DNA of 64,000 bases. Source: Furcasterigmium furcatum. Its lineage: Eukaryota > Ascomycota > Sordariomycetes > Glomerellales > Plectosphaerellaceae. Positions 21,608 to 33,733 of the stretch are shown piece after piece. The translations under genes were made by a program, and so were the position numbers. Numbering within the stretch: position 1 is the first letter of the stretch; each line of letters begins with the position of its first letter. The stretch lies in contig BCIA01000004.1 in the NCBI GenBank assembly GCA_001599815.1, positions 4,428,082 through 4,492,081 on the forward strand, given 5' to 3'. The notes under the pieces are model-generated. The model ran no database searches and was not told the DNA's origin. It saw nothing but the letters and a program-made list of their open reading frames with translations.

Positions 21608-23426
21608 ATGCCAGGCTCTTCGCGCATGCCCGTGAGCCTCCGGGAGAGCTTCAACCATGTCAAGAAGTCCCGCCAGACGAACCCCTTCTTAATCCTCAAC
21701 CTCGACCTGTGAGTGGCACTTCTTATGCTGTAGCTCCAGCCCGCTGACATGTCTTTGGTACAGCATCCGAAACATCGTCTTTGTCCTCTTCGTCCTCCGA
21801 TGGACCCGCAAAACGTTCTGGCAGCTCAAGGGCCGCGGCATCATCGGCTCCGTCGTCCAGCTCTATACTACCATCCGCCGTGTCCTCTATGGCTACTTCC
21901 TCCGCGCCCCCGGTGTTCGCGGCCAGGTTCAGAAGCAGGTCAATGAATCTATGGTCAAGCTTGAGGCTCAGATGGTGCCGACCAATCTGACGCGGTACCT
22001 GACCTTGCCCAAGGAGGGGCTGTCCGACGAAGCCGTCCGCCAGGAGCTCGACACCCTGGCCAACCTGGATCACACTCGATGGGAGGACGGCTATGTCTCC
22101 GGCGCCGTGTATCATGGCGAGGGCGAGCTTCTGAAGCTGCAAACAGAGGCCTTCGGAAAGTTCACCGTCGCCAATCCCATCCATCCCGACGTCTTCCCCG
22201 GAGTGCGGAAGATGGAAGCCGAGGTCGTCTCCATGGTGCTGGCGCTGTTCAATGCGCCGCCGGGCGCTGCCGGCGCAACCACCAGCGGCGGCACCGACAG
22301 TATCTTGATGGCATGCCTGAGCGCGAGGCAGAGGGGTTACCACGAGAAGGGTATCACAGAGCCTGAGATGTAAGTGCTGAGTCCTGGGGAGTCTTGGCGG
22401 TACGGGGAGACTGACACTTACGCCTCCTATAGGATCCTCCCGTCAACCGCCCACACTGCCTTTCGCAAGGCCGGAGACTATTTCAAGATCAAGATCCACT
22501 ATGTTGACTGCCCGGCGCCTGACTACCAAGTCAACGTCGCCGCCGTTTCCCGCCTTGTGAACAGCAACACCATCCTCATCGTCGGCTCCGCACCCAACTT
22601 CCCCCACGGCATCATCGACGACATTGCTGCCCTATCAAAGCTTGCCCTGCGCAAGAAGCTGTGCCTCCACGTCGACTGCTGTCTCGGATCTTTCATCATC
22701 CCCTTCCTCGACAAGGCCGGCTTCGAGACCGTGCCCTTCGATTTCCGCCTCAAGGGCGTCACCTCCATCAGCTGCGACACCCACAAGTACGGTTTCGCCC
22801 CCAAGGGCAACTCGACTGTCCTCTACCGCACCCAGCAGCTGCGCAAGTACCAGTACTTCGTCTCCCCCGACTGGTCTGGCGGCGTCTACGGGTCCCCCGG
22901 CATGGCCGGCTCGCGTCCCGGCGCCTTGATCGCCGGCTGCTGGGCCAGTCTTGTCAACGTCGGCGAGACAGGCTACGTCGATTCTTGTGTCAAGATCGTC
23001 GGCACAACGAAGAAGATCACCGAGAAGATCCGCGAGATCCCGACGCTGAACAACGAGCTCGAGATCATCGGCAAGCCGCTCGTGTCCGTTGTGGCGTTCA
23101 CCGCCAACAGCCTCAACATCTACGACATTGCCGACTCCATGACTGAGAAGGGGTGGCATCTCAACGCCCTGCAGGACCCGCCGGGCATCCACATCGCCGT
23201 TACCATGCCCATCGTCAAGGCGTGGGAGCGCCTCGTGGCCGACCTCGAGGCCGTCGTCGAAGGGGAGAGGGAGAAGGAGAGGGCGCGCATCGTCGCAGGC
23301 AAGAGCACCAGGGGCAAGGAGACCGGCTCGTCGTCGGCGCTGTACGGCGTTGCCGGGTCGCTGCCCAACAAGAGCGTCGTCGTCGACCTGGTCAACGGAT
23401 TCCTTGACCTGTTGTACAAGGCATGA
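21608..23426 (+). CDS. DPL1: Sphingosine-1-phosphate lyase
   Basis: Three exons (21608-21708, 21764-22369, 22433-23426) give 566 residues, close to yeast Dpl1 (589). The enzyme is PLP-dependent and sits in the ER membrane. It splits phosphorylated long-chain bases into ethanolamine phosphate and a fatty aldehyde, the exit step of sphingolipid breakdown. Evidence: an N-terminal membrane helix (IRNIVFVLFVLRW), the fold-type I aminotransferase core with TTSGGTDSILMA, the PLP-contacting HVDCCLGSFIIPF, and the Schiff-base lysine in SCDTHKYGFAPKG (about Lys354). The second intron donor interrupts an ATG codon (EPEM/ILPSTAHTAF). Confidence 0.95.
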
Positions 23427-26400
23427 GATCATAGACGGTCTGTATATTGTTGTCTTGTTTGTACATGTCACTGAATGTCGGGCGCAGGATTGGGCTCGGC
23501 GCTCAAAGATGAACGCGACTCTTGGTAGCGATGCAGGAGGGCGGTAGAGCGATACCTTTGCCACACAATTTGAGACACATTCTTCTCCTCGGCCGGGCTA
23601 CACCTGTAACGGTTCCGTAAGTGTCCATCAGTCTTAGTGGGGGATGTGTTGGAGCAACAGCAGACGCATGCTGTGTCGGGATGAGCCTCCCTCAACGCTC
23701 TCGACATCAAGATCGCGTGAAATAAAGGTTCTCACGTCAGACTGCGTCTGAAGAGATCTGCCCTCCGATCTCTCCGTCACGGACCCGACTGGCCTGTCTC
23801 CCCGTTGGTGGTGGAGGGCTGACACCCTCATTGCCTCAGAATGCAATGCCACGCCGACGCCGCCGGACCGGGCCGCAACGACAGCTGAATACGCGCTCTC
23901 ACCTATCCGCCCCTACACGACCGGGACGGTGGCGGGGGTGGCCCTCATCCGAGGACCGCCAGATCGGGTCGGCTGCGCCGTTGGCGATGGGATGAGTTGT
24001 CTGAGAACCCTACAAATCTGGGCAGGGGAGACGATGGGCTCGATGATGCCGTCCAGGGCGCCAGCCACATCGGTGACGCGCGGCTGGCATGCCGGACCAT
24101 GCTTCTTCTGGAGATGCCGTGCTACCATGTCCCGTGGGATGTGGTGAGAACGCGGGTGGCGAATGTGGAATGGCCTGCTGTGGGTTGGTCCCGACTTGGA
24201 TCTGGAGCTCGTATGTCAGGAAAGCGTTCGTTGGGCAGCGATACTTATTGTCGAGGGGATGGGGTTGGACGACGGTGACTTCCAGGATGACTTCGCATCA
24301 ATCGCCCGAGGATGGATGAGTGATCCCGGGCCATCCACCTATGGCCCGGCAGATGGGCGGTGGCCTCATGCTCAAGGCCGATTGGCCACTGGCAGCGAAG
24401 CAGACCCGATGCTCCTTCCTTCCTCACCCATGCTGGTCGGTACCAAGTCCTGAGGACAAGGAAGGAGATACCAAGAAAGTCACATGAGGCCGGCGACCCA
24501 TCCTCGAGCCTCAGGGCGAACCACTTCGATTCTGTGGATGGGTGGCCGCCTCGTTTGCCCCCAGCATCTCTTCTTCTCGGCTTGACACTCACCCACAAAG
24601 GATGACGGTGGTTACCAGTTCCTATCACGGGACGCTCGACTCGACTTACCGAACGTGTCGCCATCTATCCAGGCCGCCTCCATTGTGATGCCCAACATCT
24701 TCAGACGAATCCTCTGCGCATCATTCTGCGTCATCTGCGTCACCCACCCCACGACCGAACAGACAGGGAACATGGCGGCTCTCTCGTATCATGATCGCTG
24801 CCTGCCTTGCCTCGGAGGTTTTCCGCTCGCCGTCCGTGCGGCGTGCGACGGGGGCGAACCGCGAGCCCCTGAGAAGCATGCCATGCATCGTCTCGTCTTA
24901 CAACTCCATGCTCTTGGGCAACACAAAGCCTCATCGTTAACTTCGACTCCTGACAGACCCGTTTGCTTGAACATGCCGACGGATCGCCTCACTATCAACA
25001 TCATCAAACCGCCGGTTCGTCGCACGAAACGGCGCAGAGCCTCTGTCCCAGGCCACCCGCTTGTTTTCTCCATTTGAAGTTCTCTCGCTGATCTGCTGGC
25101 TTGAACGACCACGACACAAACCATCAGACGACCTCGTGCCATCACCCGAGATCGACGGGTTCGTCCGCTGCCGCAAGGAGCTCCTTTCGGTCCTCCCGGG
25201 CTGGGACCTATGCGTCGGTGTACGCAGTTGCGATTGTCCAGATGGAGCTGATTCTTGCTCTTGCGCCGCTGATCAGGGTCCTCCTAGTCGGGTAGCTCGT
25301 CCTGAGGCGCGTTGCACCGCCGGAGCCGATCGCCATAAGAGGCTTGCATTTGGCGGTGCACTTGGGCATCTTGACTGTGTCCATCAACGGCCGGCGCATC
25401 ACCTATGAAAGGTGACAGAGGTGAAGTCTCTGCTACGCCTGCCAGTACCTCGCATGGGCCAGCCAGAATCCTTCCGTTGCGGAAGCTGTTGTGCCGACCA
25501 GTGCCTTAAGCGGTGCGATGAGGCACGCACCTGGTCTCTGGCCGTCCTTCAGCCATTTGCGACGTGCCCCCAACATCCAACAGGAAATACAGCATTTAGC
25601 AATCCTGCGAGAGTGGGCCGGGGCGGTTCAGCAACCACATCCGGGCTCCAGAGTCTGAAGACGCCACGGGTATCCGCAGCTAAATCCCCGGCTTCCAAGC
25701 TCTTCCCTTGACCGCGACTCTGTCATGCGCCCATAATAATGCGCAGAGTATTACACTGAGCCTGGCCGGGGAGATCTGGGAGGGGGGCCGAGTATCACGG
25801 CAGGCAACGAGGCGACCAGGCTACGGCACGACCCTTCGCCCGGCGACTTTGGATGCCTCGCCTGGCGTCTGCGCCCTCAAGCTTCCCACTTCATATGGCC
25901 GACTTATCGGGCTGCGCTGTGTTTCCCAACCGCATACCTGATTGAGCCGCCCTCATCAACGTGTCGGGGCTTGTGCGAGTCGACATCCAGGACAACCACA
26001 CTCCATGCACCTTGATTAGAGGTAGACCATACATGGCGCATGGCATCCCGCCCTTTCCTCCTCGCTCTCTGTATCAATCGCTTCTAAGTAGTCGATACGT
26101 GCGCCCTTAGCGGCATCCGCTGGAAGTGTCCATGGCCATTGAAAAGCCCAATCTGCATCATGCCGTCTGATCGCAGCAAGTGAGCCGCCATGGCATGATG
26201 GGTGAGCGAGTGCCGCCGCCGAGCTTCCGGCCATTTGCGTAACACATCTGCTTCCTTGATCCGCATATCTCCGCTTGTCTTGTTGAACGCGACAGAGACC
26301 GAGAGTTAGTGACTTCCTATAAGGTCCCTCAGTTTCATCCTCGAGGCTTCGCCCACGCTCTTCGCTCACTATTGCACTGTTACTTTGCGCTGTCACGTAG

Positions 26401-26507
26401 CATTCGCCAGCTTCACTTTTCAAGCTGCCCTTCGCCTCACTGAGGTATTCGTCTCAAGTCCCCACCGTGTTTGCCGTCCAGCCTTGTCCAACATCGCTTC
26501 AGCCGGA
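23427..26507. other. 3-kb stretch without a convincing gene
   Basis: Open frames of up to about 140 codons occur on both strands (for example 24245-24664 minus, 25061-25408 plus), but none shows a domain, splice pattern or plausible composition. One plus-strand frame near 25210-25295 reads a hydrophobic stretch (VYAVAIVQMELILALAPLIR). It is stopped by TAG and then stays open, in the same frame, to about 25410. This may be a decayed membrane-protein fragment or chance. No transposon ends were found. Confidence 0.4.
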
Positions 26508-28575
26508 ATGGCCGCCGGCGCCATGGCCGTGTCGTCTCCTCCCTGCAGAGCTCGGATGCCGGCTGCGTCGCCGAAACTAAACACAGCCGTGTCCTGGAAA
26601 CCACCGAGGGTCGAGGATTGCCCCGATGAAGAAGACGGAGAGAGCGCAAGTAGCCAGAGTACCTCATCACCTGTCACTCCAGCTACCTCCGAAACGTCCT
26701 TCGAACTCGACACAGATGATCAGAGGGATGACGATCCCCTTGATGAAGAGACCACAGATGTTCCACCGAAACATGGAACGAAATCTCCGAACACAACGGC
26801 GCAGCCGTGCCCAAATAAGCCAAACAGTTCGGCGCCCCTTTCGAGACGCTCTCTGGCATCTCGGCATTCACCGTCCAAAATCTCGCCGGATGATGCCGTT
26901 CGTGACACCCCGAAACATCCTCACACCGATCACGAAGCCATCCAACAAAGCGGTAAGCGATTATAGTGTTTTCTCAGCTGGCTCCTTCAGTAATATTTTT
27001 GAAATACCCTTACACAAAGACTTCAGACGGTCACATGGGCAACGAGGACACAACTCGAGCCGAAGCTGACAATTTTCGCACCAGATGCCACTGCTCTCAA
27101 AAGCCACGGACATGGCCCGACTTTCACCCTGCCATCCCCTCCCACAGTTCCTCGCATCACTCCCGCGACACTCATGGCCACCGTCCTCCCTCGCACATAC
27201 CACAGCTCTGTGCCTTCCCTTACTGCGTCATCCACCTCGCCCTCCAGTCGCAGCACAAGCCCTGCAATGACCAGTCCTCCAGTGAGCCCCTCCGGGCGAC
27301 CAAAGGTCAGATTCAGCAACAGGGGCCCGCCTATCATTCACAGTCACGGAAGGCCTGGTATCGTTTCACCTCGGTCACCAGAGTGTCTGACTCTCCGAGC
27401 TGCCAGCTGGCCAAACGATCATGCTGTCGAACAGAGCTGGGGTGTCTTATTCGATGGTGACGGATCCCCAACGCCCAGGCTTGGGCGGGTTCTTCGGAGC
27501 CTTGCATCACACCTTGTAATTCAAACCATTCCTGCATTCTTATTAAAGGTAAAGCTAATAGAAATAGATTACATATTTTGGGGCCCCCGGAGACGTCGTC
27601 ATCACTCCTGAAGTAATGCGTGGTATGTACACCAAGTACAGCCTCCATGATGAAGTGTTTCCGTATCACGGTGAGTCACCCCTCAAGATTTCATGCTTTT
27701 CTCGGCGTGGAACTGCAGATGGAAAAAACCATGACACTAACAAGTGTGTAGAGATTTTTCAGCATCCCCGGTGCTCAAGCATTTCGTATCTTTACTTTGA
27801 CCTGGCATGTCCGTACCATCTTGTACAGGGCTCTCCCAGGTCCAAGCCAACCATCCCCGGGCTCACCAGAGACGGCTTTTCCGTGTGGTTCGCGACCAAC
27901 ATTCTGGCATACCCAGATCAAGAGTACCGTCGCCTGAACAAGATACTTGCCGACATCCCACAACTCAGAGTCACTGATAGCATGGATGGGGAGCAGATCT
28001 TGCCAAGTCACCTGCCTCACCAGCTTCTGCCAGCCGCGTATGACAAGAAGACGCGACGTATCCTCGATATGGCCCTTCAAGACACCATCGATGACAGCGA
28101 GAACTACATCACGGTCCCAACCGCAAGGCACGAGTCGTCCATCAGCCCCGCTCCTGGGCGGTCAGTCAATTATACCTACCCTTCCGAGTCCCGAATCACG
28201 CGATACGCCGTCACACGCTGCCAGTCTGATTCGCGGGCAAGCTCGGTTCGACCGATCCCATTCGACAGCCGCGTCCGAGCTCGAAGCCCGCCACCGGTGA
28301 ACAGGCACTCTTCCAGTGTGCCTAACATCTCCCGCTCCACCCCGCGGTCAACACATCACGATTCCTACTCAGGAGGCCGGGCCCACGAGAGGGATGAGCC
28401 CGCCTCACTCCGAGTTCCCCATTCCCGCCGCCGCAGCAGGAGAAGCGACAACCCGACCTACGAGGACTACTTCAGCCATTCGACAAGTCGACATCGAGAT
28501 TCTGATTCGAGCCCCGACCGGCCCGTCACCACATCGCATGGGACGTCGGACCGGCACCGGAGGGAAAAGGGGTAA
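26508..28575 (+). CDS. DUF7514-domain protein
   Basis: Four exons (26508-26952, 27085-27515, 27568-27670, 27752-28575) give 600 residues. The first intron (132 bases) is supported by a GCTGAC branch 14 bases before the CCAG acceptor and by restoring the frame. The N-terminal 260 residues are Ser/Thr/Pro-rich and disordered. At about 265-400 lies a domain I recognise as fungal DUF7514: WGVLFDGDGSPTPRLGRVLR, VITPEVMRGMYTKYSL, YFDLACPYHLVQGSP and NILAYPDQEYRRLNKIL. The C-terminal 180 residues are Arg/Ser-rich, ending in RS/RD-like repeats. The function of the domain is unknown, though it is common in Pezizomycotina. The first ATG in the frame was used as start. Intron 1 is the least certain junction. 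Confidence 0.75.
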
Positions 28576-29144
28576 AAGCGGGGCCGTCGAGGAGAGACCG
28601 CCTGGTCCGTGACTGAATGACTGAATGATTGATGACTATGCCGTATCTTTGCATTGGTGTGACTGTCGGAGCATTTGTCTTCTACATTTCCCTGCCACAG
28701 GTGGTCGGGGACACGTGCTTCAACAGCCGTATCCTCGAGCACGATGTGCCGCTAATACGTTCGGGGGTTGCCTCTTTCATCAAGAGCGCTGGGTGGGCGA
28801 ACGTCACTGTTTTGTAGGTAGCCTAGTAGCATTGGTTTCGATCAGACGGCCACTGGGGAGACGGTGGAATGATGCAAGAAAATAGTGATGAATGAGCATC
28901 CATCTATTGTAAACTCCGTGGTGAAGTTGTGATGTGACCATGATGGTTCAAGTTCCCAGCACCTAGAAACGCCTTAAACCGAAACGCAGAGTTCCCGTCA
29001 ACCCCTGTATTGTGCCCTTAACTCCCAGATCGCTTCCTAAAACTGATATTCCGTAGCATCGATCGGTGTCGGGCTCACCGGTTGTCCTTTGGATCAAAAC
29101 CAAGGGACGAATGTCCCGGGTTGGCCCAGTCGGAATGACTGCCC
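28576..29144. other. Convergent intergenic region with a 61-codon ORF
   Basis: This lies between the 3' ends of the DUF7514 gene and a DUF7918 gene. An ATG at 28632 opens a 61-codon frame (to 28817) that starts with a hydrophobic, signal-like segment (LCIGVTVGAFVFYISL). It sits in the probable 3' untranslated region of the DUF7514 gene and has no known relatives that I recognise, so it is not called as a gene. Confidence 0.4.
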
Positions 29145-30275
29145 TCAATCATCGCCGGTCAGATCGACAACGTCCAACTTGGCTCGCTTTACTCTGAGGG
29201 CGAGACCCTCATCCGTAAGGTCGTAGACTTCGTTGATCTCACGCTTGACGACGGCCCGGTCCTCTACTTTGACCCGACCTCCCTCCAGAGATGTTAGAAC
29301 ATGGTCAACTGTCATCCGAAACTAGACTCACCTTCATGTCTCGGATGCGCTCGCCTGCCAGTCGTCTGAGATCCTGCTGGGAGAGTCCCTCCAACTCTGC
29401 ATCGACGGGATCGGGCGATGGGGTCCGCGGAATGATCATCTCCTTCTGCAAGGAATCTACAGAAGCGGTGTTAGACGAGCAGCAATTTTGTGTAGATGCT
29501 GGAGACACATTACCCTTGGACCGGTACTTGAAGTTGAAAGTCACCAACAGTCTGCCTCCATCGAACCAATTGACCGAAGCATGAGGAGGCGTTGGGATAC
29601 GTTTGCGGTCGGAGAACCTTTTTCCTGGTCAGCGGAGTGCCTGCAGCACCAGGGAGGAGGGACCAACGAAGTTCCATGAGAGATGGCCTTGCCTTTCAAG
29701 GCCTTTTCTGCAAGCTTGGTGGCACAACCCTCGCTGTCATGTTTTCTTGTTCGACTAGGGCTAGAAGAATGCCCGAGGCTTACACCCTTCTTGATATGCA
29801 CTTGAATGAGTCCCAAGTCCTTGGCCGACGCCATGTCCTTCTCGACTCGAGCACGCTCTGTGCTGTCCACTGTCCACGAATGTCAACTTCGATGATGGAA
29901 GCTAGTTCATGCGGACATACCAGTTTGGATTTGCGAGAACTTGAAGAGTTCTCTCATCCACACTCCGTTCCTCTCCCATCGCGCGCCATGAATTTCTTTA
30001 TCCTGATGGATGACGTATGAACACTGGCGTTTCCCATCGATGTCGACGCGGACCCCAAGGCAATGATCGTCGGCCTCGAAACGGTGCAAGTTGCTGCCAA
30101 TGTGGATGCTGAAGTGCGCATCATCCAGTGACTCGATGTACTTGAAGACACGATGGCGTGCCTCCTTCTTATTCAGATCCGCCTGAGGTCCGTCCGTGTC
30201 GTCATACTCGGTAGCCTCATCGCCAGCCACCTTGACGATGACCTCAACGCCAGGAACTTCGTCGCAAATAGCCAT
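29145..30275 (-). CDS. DUF7918-domain protein, copy A
   Basis: Five minus-strand exons (30275-29921, 29869-29668, 29617-29514, 29456-29332, 29282-29145) give 307 residues. The pattern matches fungal DUF7918: an N-terminal beta-rich part starting VPGVEVIVKV, a middle helix (ARVEKDMASAKDLGLIQVHI), the conserved EKALKGKAISHGTSF, then LLVTFNFKYRSK and IIPRTPSPDP. The acidic C-terminus contains VYDLTDEG and ends VVDLTGDD, which looks like a SUMO-interacting motif. The function of DUF7918 is unknown. A diverged paralog is on the other strand 4.5 kb away. The start is the ATG before the conserved AICDEVPG. A TATAATAA sequence lies about 196 bases upstream. Confidence 0.82.
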
Positions 30276-31130
30276 TCCGTCCTTGGTGATTGTATTTCAT
30301 CACCATCGGTATTAGGGCAGTGGTATTGTCGAAGACAGAAAGAGTTGCAGAAGGGCAGAGCAGTGTGTCTCGGGAGTGAGGCGGCGGTCAACGGTTGGTT
30401 GGGTTGGTCAGAAGGAAAGTGGGAGGAACTGTGGTGGTTGTAAGCTCAGGGTAAGGTGCCAGGGGGTGGCTTATTATACGCACTGTACACACTTTGCCTG
30501 GAAACCGCGTGGTGATTCTTGAACATGGCCGCCTCAGAAGAACCACGTCAGCCAGACTCAGATCGAGTCACAGAGAATTGAGATGATGCCTCTTGCGGCG
30601 TCAGGAACTTGTAATAACCGATTACTCAACTCAAGATGTTTTGAATGACTGCCGATTCGAGTTCTGGGAAGAAGTACCAGGGGTGCCTGGATCAGTCTGA
30701 AGTAGATGCGACCTATTTCTACATCTGGTACCCAGACAGCCCGAGTATGCTCTGGCAGTCTCTCCCACAGGCAAGCAACAAACTGGGCTTGTCAAACGTG
30801 GGGGGCCAAACACACCACCCTGCAATCTGTTTCCGGAGAGCGACTGATATGTATGTATTCCCGTTTCTGGGACCTGCAAACAGTTTGTTGCTGTTACGTC
30901 GGAGAGACGCTTCCACCTTGCGCCGCCAGTCCATGCGATCTTCCCTTCTGCGCAGGCCTCCACGACTTTGCCGAAGGCTTCTACACCAGATAGATGAACT
31001 ACTATCGTGCAAATATCCCAATACATGCCCAAGACCGCCATGTGTACTCTAGTTCAGCCCTCCCCGCCACTTCTAGCACCTGCCGAATGGCTCTATTACA
31101 GTAACTCGCCCATGTCTTGACGAGACACCA
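30276..31130. other. Intergenic between RGP1 and DUF7918 copy A
   Basis: Both neighbours are on the minus strand, so this holds the 3' flank of RGP1 and the promoter of DUF7918 copy A. Overlapping open frames at 30631-31052 on both strands look like shadows with no protein features. Confidence 0.45.
30471..30478 (-). promoter_or_regulatory. TATA-like element upstream of DUF7918 copy A
   Basis: TATAATAA on the minus strand, 196 bases before the start codon at 30275. This is a position-based inference only. Confidence 0.3.
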
Positions 31131-33733
31131 TCAAACGACCAACCCCTCCTCAGATGCTTCGTCCCGTTCCAGCCGCTCAAGACCCGTGGCAAAGGCGCCA
31201 TACACCCGCAGTGGCACCGCCACCTCAAAGCTCTCGCATGAGAGATTCTCAACAGCGACGAGGACGAGACCGCCGCGCTCATCACGGGCGATTTCTTCGA
31301 GAAGCGGGTGGATGTTATCCCGCTTCTTCTCCTCTGCTACCTCGTCAGATCCGACCAGCGGCACGGCGGCTTCGTTATCCTCGTCGGCCTCGGTCGGAGT
31401 CTGAGAGTCGTTCTGCTTCTGCTGCTGCTGCTGGCTCTTCTTCGGATCCGGGCCGGGGACGACAAACTCTACGCGGATCTTCCACTCGAGGGCTACGCCT
31501 GACGTGACAAACTCGGGTGTGCCGGTGACGGGAATTGTGGGCGTGAAGACGAGCCGGCGGGCGTACAGGGCGGCGTCCGAGCCGGCAGCGTGAACTTTGC
31601 GGGTGACACGATGAACCGAAGCATCGGAGCGAAGTGCGAGGTGAGGGTCTGCGATTCGCTCGGCGGATTCGAGGGCGAAGTGGACGGCATAACACGGGAT
31701 GTCAGCATTGGAGAAGTCGACAACCAAAGTGACGGCCTCGCCGAGACGGTAGGCGGCACGATTTAATGTCACCACACCAACACGCTGGCCGTTACGGGCG
31801 ATCTCGAAGCGGTTGGGACTCTGGCCGCCTTCGGATGCGTATGTGCTACGGAGGATGGCCAGGTTGATGGCTTCCTTGGCTGAGGTAGCTTCTTCCACGG
31901 TTGATGGCCTTCGAGAGCTGGGGTTCGCGGTAGGTGAGAGAAGGCCAGTGTTGGTGCCGTGTCTGGGCCGATTGAGAAGGGTATCGGCGTACTGGAGAAA
32001 GTCGTTGATGGATGAGTCTGGCTGGCGCGATTTGCTTTTTGCGCGCGCATTTGATGTAGATGGTCCATCGAGGCTTTTGATGGTTGCTTGGTCTCGGAGT
32101 ATGATGTAGGGGTTCATGAGGTCGTACCCTAAGATCTCGCCATGGCTGTTGACGCTGCCGAGCACTCGGAAGGGAACCTCGACAGAGCGGACCTGCTGCT
32201 CTCTGCTACCGCCTGCCCTTTGCGTCCCAATCACAAGACTGTACGAGATCTTGACCGCTTTGCCACGGTGCGATGGCGGCAAGCCGCGGGGTAGCTGGAA
32301 CGAGTACTCAAATGACCTGCTCTCCCCGGGAGCCAGGTTCAGGTCAACGAAGAGAATCGATTGGGGTGTTGAGAGTAGGGGGACGGCTTTTGAGCTGACG
32401 ATGCCGCGCATGTCTTTGATGCTGCTGAGCTCGCCAGTCCCCAGCAGTTCTCCGAGGGAGTTGCCGATGCTGCCCCAGCCAAACCCTCGAAGCAAGCCAC
32501 TGTCCCGCTTTGAGGTGTCAACCCCGATGACACCACCTCCCTGGCCCCCCACGGCGGCTTTTCGTTTGACTTGCTCAAAGGGGTTGAGATTGACAAGAGA
32601 TCCGTCGAGGACGAAGGAGCCCTGGACTTGGGCATAAGCCATCATGATACTCTCGGGCATCTTGGCCTGATTGCTCGGGTTCATGTTGGAGGTTCTCCTG
32701 AGATGTGGTGGCCGGTTCTGGCCCCTCAGCGGCTGATGAGTCGGGTAGTCCGAGGCCAACGTTTCAGAAGAGTTGTTGCTCATGTTGTAGAACTCGCCAC
32801 TACTTCGGGGAGTGCCTGTCCCCATGCTTGTGGTGGATAGTATCCGCATCGCGGGCACAAACGGCTCATGGTTGTGGGAAGATTTGATATTCTTCGGCAT
32901 GGTAGTGGGTGTTTCGGCCTTCGGGCTCAGCAACTGTTCGTCCCTGACGGTTATCGGGCTACTCTGTGCCTCCGACAAAGGCGAGGGCGACATGGGGAAC
33001 TTGAACTCTGGCATAAGACCAGATGGGGACCGCTTCGGTCGAGATGGCCCTCCAACAATCGGGGTATTAGGCACTGTCGACGAACCCGAGGTGCGAGGAA
33101 AACGATCGGACAGCTGTGATGAGTTGAAGTTTGGGGAGCTGAATTGCCGAGGAGATGCTATTTGCATATTAGCAAGGTCCATGGCCAGGCCCGGCAAAGA
33201 AGGCGCGTACCTGAGTGTGGACCGGACAGCCCCAGTCCAGCCCTGGGGCTTATCTGAAGGCTTGAAGCTCTCCCATGACCTCTCCCGGGCCTTTGTGGCC
33301 TCGCGGTCCCCGTGTGGCCTTGAGTATCATCTGCGGTGGCACTGGCGGAACCGACGGAGACGATGGATATAGATCGCCTGTGGCTATGGCTTTGGTTTTC
33401 ACTCGTCTTTGGCGGATGGGGCGGCAGCTGAGGCCATTGAGATGAGCCGGAGCGGCTGCGAGAGAAGGCTGCCGGTGCGCTTAGGGATAGGGTATGTCGA
33501 TGGCCTCGCGTTGGGGCCGCTGGAGAGAAGTTGGTAGGTGGGGTCAAGCCAGCATTCGGCTTTGCTCGCTGAAAGGGCTTGCGTTCGGTAGGACGGTTGG
33601 GTGTCCTTTGTTGGTTGGCATCGGGTGCGACGTTTTTGAAGGTGATGGTGCACTTGATTTCCTCGCCGGCGAAGACGGTCTGGTCGTCCCAGCGGATGAA
33701 GACCCGGACGTTGCCAGAACCGCCAGAGGCCAT
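31131..33733 (-). CDS. RGP1: Rgp1 family protein (Ric1-Rgp1 GEF subunit)
   Basis: Two exons (33733-33211 and 33157-31131) give 849 residues. The intron has a GTACGC donor and a GCTAAT branch before the TAG acceptor. Rgp1, with Ric1, activates the Rab GTPase Ypt6/Rab6 on the Golgi for retrograde traffic. The arrestin-like Rgp1 domain begins at the N-terminus (NVRVFIRWDDQTVFAGEEIKCTITFKN is split by no intron), is interrupted by long disordered Ser/Pro-rich inserts, and resumes with SFEYSFQLPRGLPPSHRGKA, VEVPFRVLGSVNSHGE and EAVTLVVDFSNADIPCYAVH. Near the C-terminus is a glutamine run (SQQQQQKQN) encoded by CTG/CTT repeats on the plus strand. The length and inserts are usual for Pezizomycotina Rgp1. 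Confidence 0.9.

Noticed and set aside
22635..23564. 309-codon minus-strand frame
   Set aside because: It lies opposite the DPL1 catalytic exon and reflects codon bias; no domain.
26953..27084. Alternative acceptor at 27026 for intron 1 of the DUF7514 gene
   Set aside because: It puts the next exon in a frame that never reaches the DUF7514 motif. The acceptor at 27084 has a proper branch site and keeps the frame.
31413..31437. Short CTG/CTT triplet run
   Set aside because: It is the glutamine run inside RGP1 coding sequence, not an independent repeat element.
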